Shown: positions 60,813 through 64,000 of the stretch, piece after piece | Layout of the letters: each line of letters begins with the position of its first letter | Position numbering within the stretch: the stretch's first letter is position 1 | Assembly (NCBI RefSeq): GCF_900129135.1 | Contig: NZ_FQVI01000002.1 | Coordinates: forward strand, 186,001-250,000 | Length of the DNA stretch: 64,000 nucleotides | Direction: 5' to 3' | Source of the DNA: Lactonifactor longoviformis DSM 17459 | GTDB taxonomy: Bacteria; Bacillota; Clostridia; Lachnospirales; Lachnospiraceae | The notes under the pieces: model-generated | The model's database searches: none | Seen by the model: only the letters and a program-made list of their open reading frames with translations | Told to the model about the DNA's origin: nothing | Translations under genes and position numbers: made by a program

Positions 60813-62552
60813 CTAAGAGACGGCAAACTGGCTCTCATACAGTTTGGCATAGAATCCATTTTCTTTCAGAAGTTCCTTATGATTCCCCTGTTCTATAATA
60901 TTGCCATCCTTCATAACCAGGATAACATCAGCACTTTTAATGGTAGAAAGGCGGTGGGCCACAATAAAGCTGGTTCTGCCCTCCATAAGCTTTTCAAATG
61001 CCTGCTGGATCTTTATCTCCGTACGGGTATCGATAGATGAGGTAGCCTCATCCAGGATCAGCATAGGGGGCTTTAACAGCATTACTCTTGCAATACACAA
61101 AAGCTGTTTTTGTCCCTGGGAGAGGTTGCCCCCGTCTTCTGTAATGACAGTATCATATCCGTTTTTCATACGTTTGATAAAGCTGTGAGCATGGGCTGCT
61201 TTTGCTGCCTCCAGTATCTCCTCCCGGGATGCGTCCGGTCTTCCGTATGCTATATTCTCCGCTATGGTGCCTGACCGTAGCCAGGTGTCCTGAAGCACCA
61301 TACCGAACTGCTGCCTCAGACTGTCACGTTTTACATGTCCCGCCTCATATCCGCTAACCTTAATGTTCCCGCGGTCAATATCGTAAAACCGCATCAGCAG
61401 ATTGATAAGCGTAGTTTTTCCACAGCCTGTGGGACCCACAATGGCAATTCTCTGCCCGGGTTTCACGTTCAGATTGATATTCTCCAGAAGGGAGGTGCCG
61501 GGAAGATAGGAAAAATACACATGGGAAAGTTCAAGGCTCCCGTCGCACTCCTTAAGCTCCGCCGCGTCCTCAGGGTCCGGATCCACAGAAGGGGTATCCA
61601 TAAAATCAAAAATACGCCGTGCACAGGCAAGTGCGTTCTGCAGCTCCGTCACTACCCCTGATATTTCATTAAATGGCTTCGTATACTGGTTGGCATAATT
61701 CAAGAAACAGGAAAGCTGTCCCACGGTAATTCCGCCGTTTAATACGGTGAAGGCTCCAAAGATGCCAACCCCTGTATATACCAGACCATTTACAAACCGG
61801 GTGGCTGGATTTGTTATAGATGAGAAGAACAGCGCACGGATCCCGCATACCCGCAGCTTCTCATTAACCTCCTGAAACCTTTCTTCTGCCTTTTTCTCAT
61901 AGCAAAAGGCCTGTACCAGCTTCTGATTTCCCACCAGTTCCTCCACCAGAGATGTCATATCCCCTCTGGTTTCTGACTGAAGCTTAAACATGGAAAAGGT
62001 GCGCTTGGCTATAAAGCTGGCAACAAAGAGAGACACAGGGGTGATCAGGACTACAATAAGTGTAATCTTAACATGAATGGAGAGCATAAATCCCAGTGTG
62101 CCCACAATTGTGACTACCCCGGTAAACAGTTGGGTAAATCCCATAAGAAGCCCGTCTGAAAACTGATCCACATCTGTCACAATCCGGCTCATCATCTCCC
62201 CTGGCTGATTGCTGTCAATATATTTAACCGGAACCTCTTCCAGATGTGCAAATGCCTTTCTGCGGATATCCCGCACCACACAAAAGGTAACATGGTTGGT
62301 GGCCAGATTCATAAGCCACTGAGCCACGGCCGTAGCAGCCACTACAAACCCCAGTTTTACAATAATTTTCAACACCCCGTCAAAGAGAACCTGACCTTTT
62401 CCCAGAATAAGGTCTACCCCTTCTCCGATTAAGATAGGCGCATACAGGGTGAATGTCACACTTATAAGGGCAAATACAAGAATCACAGCTACGTATCCGC
62501 TGTAAGGCCGTATAAAATCCAATACTCTTTTCAATGTATCTTTCTGTTTCAT
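60813..62552 (-). CDS. ABC exporter half-transporter (membrane plus ATPase), subunit 2
   Basis: 579 residues. Six membrane helices (residues 15-310), then an ATPase domain with Walker A VGPTGCGKTT near residue 370, signature NLSQGQKQLLCIARVML near residue 475, Walker B MLILDEATSSID, and the switch histidine in FIVAHRLSTI. It overlaps the preceding exporter gene by 4 bases (ATGA), so the two form a heterodimer of the LmrCD/BmrCD or TM287/288 type. Substrates range from drugs to lipids or peptides; none can be assigned. The signature here is LSQGQ, the partner has LSGGQ. Confidence 0.93.
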   Translation of the reverse strand: MKQKDTLKRVLDFIRPYSGYVAVILVFALISVTFTLYAPILIGEGVDLILGKGQVLFDGVLKIIVKLGFVVAATAVAQWLMNLATNHVTFCVVRDIRRKAFAHLEEVPVKYIDSNQPGEMMSRIVTDVDQFSDGLLMGFTQLFTGVVTIVGTLGFMLSIHVKITLIVVLITPVSLFVASFIAKRTFSMFKLQSETRGDMTSLVEELVGNQKLVQAFCYEKKAEERFQEVNEKLRVCGIRALFFSSITNPATRFVNGLVYTGVGIFGAFTVLNGGITVGQLSCFLNYANQYTKPFNEISGVVTELQNALACARRIFDFMDTPSVDPDPEDAAELKECDGSLELSHVYFSYLPGTSLLENINLNVKPGQRIAIVGPTGCGKTTLINLLMRFYDIDRGNIKVSGYEAGHVKRDSLRQQFGMVLQDTWLRSGTIAENIAYGRPDASREEILEAAKAAHAHSFIKRMKNGYDTVITEDGGNLSQGQKQLLCIARVMLLKPPMLILDEATSSIDTRTEIKIQQAFEKLMEGRTSFIVAHRLSTIKSADVILVMKDGNIIEQGNHKELLKENGFYAKLYESQFAVS

Positions 62553-64000
62553 CCCCTCTGCACCTCCTCTCCGGATAACTGGGAGGTACAGATCTCTTCG
62601 TATACCCGGCAGTTCTCCATAAGCTCCCGGTGGGTTCCCATACCTGCCATCCTGCCGTCATCCAATACCAGTATCTTATCTGCATATTTGATCGACGAAG
62701 CCCTTTGCGATACGATAAAAACGGTCATTCCCCTTGTCTTTTCTTTTATGGCTTTTCTCAGCGCTGCATCCGTGGCAAAATCAAGAGCTGAGGCACTGTC
62801 ATCCAGAATCAGAATATCCGGCTTTCCCACAAGGGCCCTGGCTATAGTCAGGCGCTGACGCTGGCCGCCCGAAAGGTTACTGCCCCCCTGTTGAATTTTA
62901 AGATCCAGCCCCTCTTCTTTCGCTTCCACAAAGTCTCTGGCCTGGGCAATGTCCAGAGCCTCACGGATCTCACTGTCCGAGGCATCTTCTTTTCCCCATT
63001 TCATATTGTCCCGCAGTGTCCCCTGAAAAAGAACCGCCTTCTGAGGCACTAAGCCAATCCGACTGCGGATATACTCCAATTGATACTCCTGTATGGACCG
63101 GCCTCTAAAGAGCACCTCTCCTTCGGAGGTATCATATAATCTGGGAATCAGATGAACCAACGTTGATTTGCCGGATCCGGTTCCCCCGATAATTCCTATG
63201 GTCTCACCCTGAGCGGCCGAAAAAGATATCTCCTCCAGCGCATTTTCCTTTGCATTTGCATAAGAAAAGGATACCCCTCTGAATTCCACAGCCGGCACCT
63301 CCCCATCGCCCTCACTTCCAGTCTTTTCTCCCCCGCACATAGACGGCTGCGTATGAAAGACTTCATTGATCCGAATGGCTGACGCCGTTGCCTTTGTAAA
63401 TGTGATGATCAGATTTGCCAGAGCAATCAGCGCCAGAAGAATCTGAGACATGTAGTTTATTAGGGCAATCAACTCCCCCTGGGTAATCTCCCCGCTGTCT
63501 ACCACATAACCTCCGGACCACAGAATTGCCATTATCGCCAGATTCACTACTACATAGGTGGCCGGGTTGAGCAGGGCGGAGATCCTACCCGCATGCAGCT
63601 GTATCCTGGTAAGCGCTCCTGTGGTTTCCTCAAAACGGCTGATTTCTTCCTGCTGTTTTGAAAATGCGCGAACCACTCTGGCTCCTATGTGGTTTTCTCT
63701 GGTAAGCAGGGAAACTCTGTCCAGTGCCGCCTGAGCACTTTTGTAGATGGGGATCGTACTTTTTACTATAAAATAAATAATCAAAGAGATTACGGGCACG
63801 GCAATCAGAAATATCACCGTCATCTTAACACTTATAGTGAAAGCCATAAGTACTGCCCCCACAACAATAAAGGGAGATCTCAGAAACAGCCGCAGAACCA
63901 GATTCACCCCTGCCTGGGCCTGGTTAATGTCACTGGTCATCCGGGTTACCAGGGTCGGGGTTCCCAGGATATCCAGCTCCGTATATGACATATTGTTTAT
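62549..64000 (-). CDS. ABC exporter half-transporter, subunit 1, partial
   Basis: The frame stays open to the right edge, so the true start lies outside; the ATG at 63991 is internal because the first membrane helices are missing. Present are the GTPTLVTRMTSDINQAQAGVN coupling region, four membrane helices, and an ATPase domain with Walker A GGTGSGKST, signature LSGGQRQRLTIARALV, Walker B ILILDDSASALD and an H-loop that reads VSQRASSI, where glutamine replaces the histidine. Walker B ends in D-D instead of D-E. Such a degenerate catalytic site in one subunit is typical of heterodimeric exporters, where only the other site turns over ATP fully. Confidence 0.92.
   Translation of the reverse strand: MNNMSYTELDILGTPTLVTRMTSDINQAQAGVNLVLRLFLRSPFIVVGAVLMAFTISVKMTVIFLIAVPVISLIIYFIVKSTIPIYKSAQAALDRVSLLTRENHIGARVVRAFSKQQEEISRFEETTGALTRIQLHAGRISALLNPATYVVVNLAIMAILWSGGYVVDSGEITQGELIALINYMSQILLALIALANLIITFTKATASAIRINEVFHTQPSMCGGEKTGSEGDGEVPAVEFRGVSFSYANAKENALEEISFSAAQGETIGIIGGTGSGKSTLVHLIPRLYDTSEGEVLFRGRSIQEYQLEYIRSRIGLVPQKAVLFQGTLRDNMKWGKEDASDSEIREALDIAQARDFVEAKEEGLDLKIQQGGSNLSGGQRQRLTIARALVGKPDILILDDSASALDFATDAALRKAIKEKTRGMTVFIVSQRASSIKYADKILVLDDGRMAGMGTHRELMENCRVYEEICTSQLSGEEVQRG

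Overview
The window reads as a chromosomal segment of a Gram-positive obligate anaerobe, most likely a Lachnospiraceae member (Bacillota, Clostridia). The reasons are a PolC-type replicative polymerase, an IspG/Idi isoprenoid gene set, strong sigma-A promoters (TTGACA, 16-18 bp, TATAAT), AGGAGG-type ribosome sites with frequent GTG/TTG starts, lipoprotein-type ABC binding proteins, and a DUF5716/DUF5717 operon that I associate from memory with this family. Most genes lie on the minus strand. No rRNA or tRNA gene was seen.

Layout: 1-3251 is an aromatic-acid decarboxylase locus (SLC13-type permease fragment, small D subunit, UbiD enzyme, divergent LysR). 3340-6292 holds idi, a TrmFO/GidA-like flavoprotein and a threonine aldolase. 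6451-9308 is an HscC-type Hsp70 with a membrane-anchored J-domain partner. 9301-23322 is a single minus-strand operon of 12 genes, with its LacI regulator at 23699-24718: a sugar-type ABC importer, two long ADP-ribosylglycohydrolase-fold proteins, a PfkB kinase, two nucleoside phosphorylases, a SIS protein, a YjbQ protein, a nucleoside hydrolase and a double-domain nucleoside deoxyribosyltransferase. It looks like a pathway for import and dismantling of an unusual ribosyl compound or nucleoside. 24919-25335 is a GC-rich, strongly palindromic non-coding element. 25455-26696 has a membrane HAD phosphatase and a CGGC protein with a folded leader.

26889-34192 carries purine synthesis (purA, purB, purF, purC) with a LysR gene and an NhaC antiporter inserted. 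34424-36819 is a polar amino-acid ABC importer. 36943-42553 is a three-gene operon of a TPR-like protein, an actin/Hsp70-like ATPase-fold protein (DUF5716) and a 1183-residue solenoid protein (DUF5717); its function is unknown. 42702-44447 holds a CobD/HisC-like aminotransferase, a YbjQ protein and a small membrane protein. 44500-50100 is polC and ispG.

50151-50989 is a CRISPR array of 13 repeats whose repeat resembles type I-C, with no cas gene in the window. It contains an exact 201-bp tandem duplication of three spacer-repeat units, and its degenerate last repeat supplies a predicted -35 box for ispG-polC. 51339-54485 is a second CUT1-type sugar or glycerol-phosphate ABC importer. 54704-57071 is a TelA/XpaC pair. 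57224-59774 holds ilvE, folA and thyA. 59922-60726 has a VanZ protein and a small membrane protein. 60813-64000 is a heterodimeric ABC exporter cut by the window edge.

The best candidates for something undescribed are the ribosyl/nucleoside operon, the DUF5716/DUF5717 operon and the palindromic element at 24919-25335.
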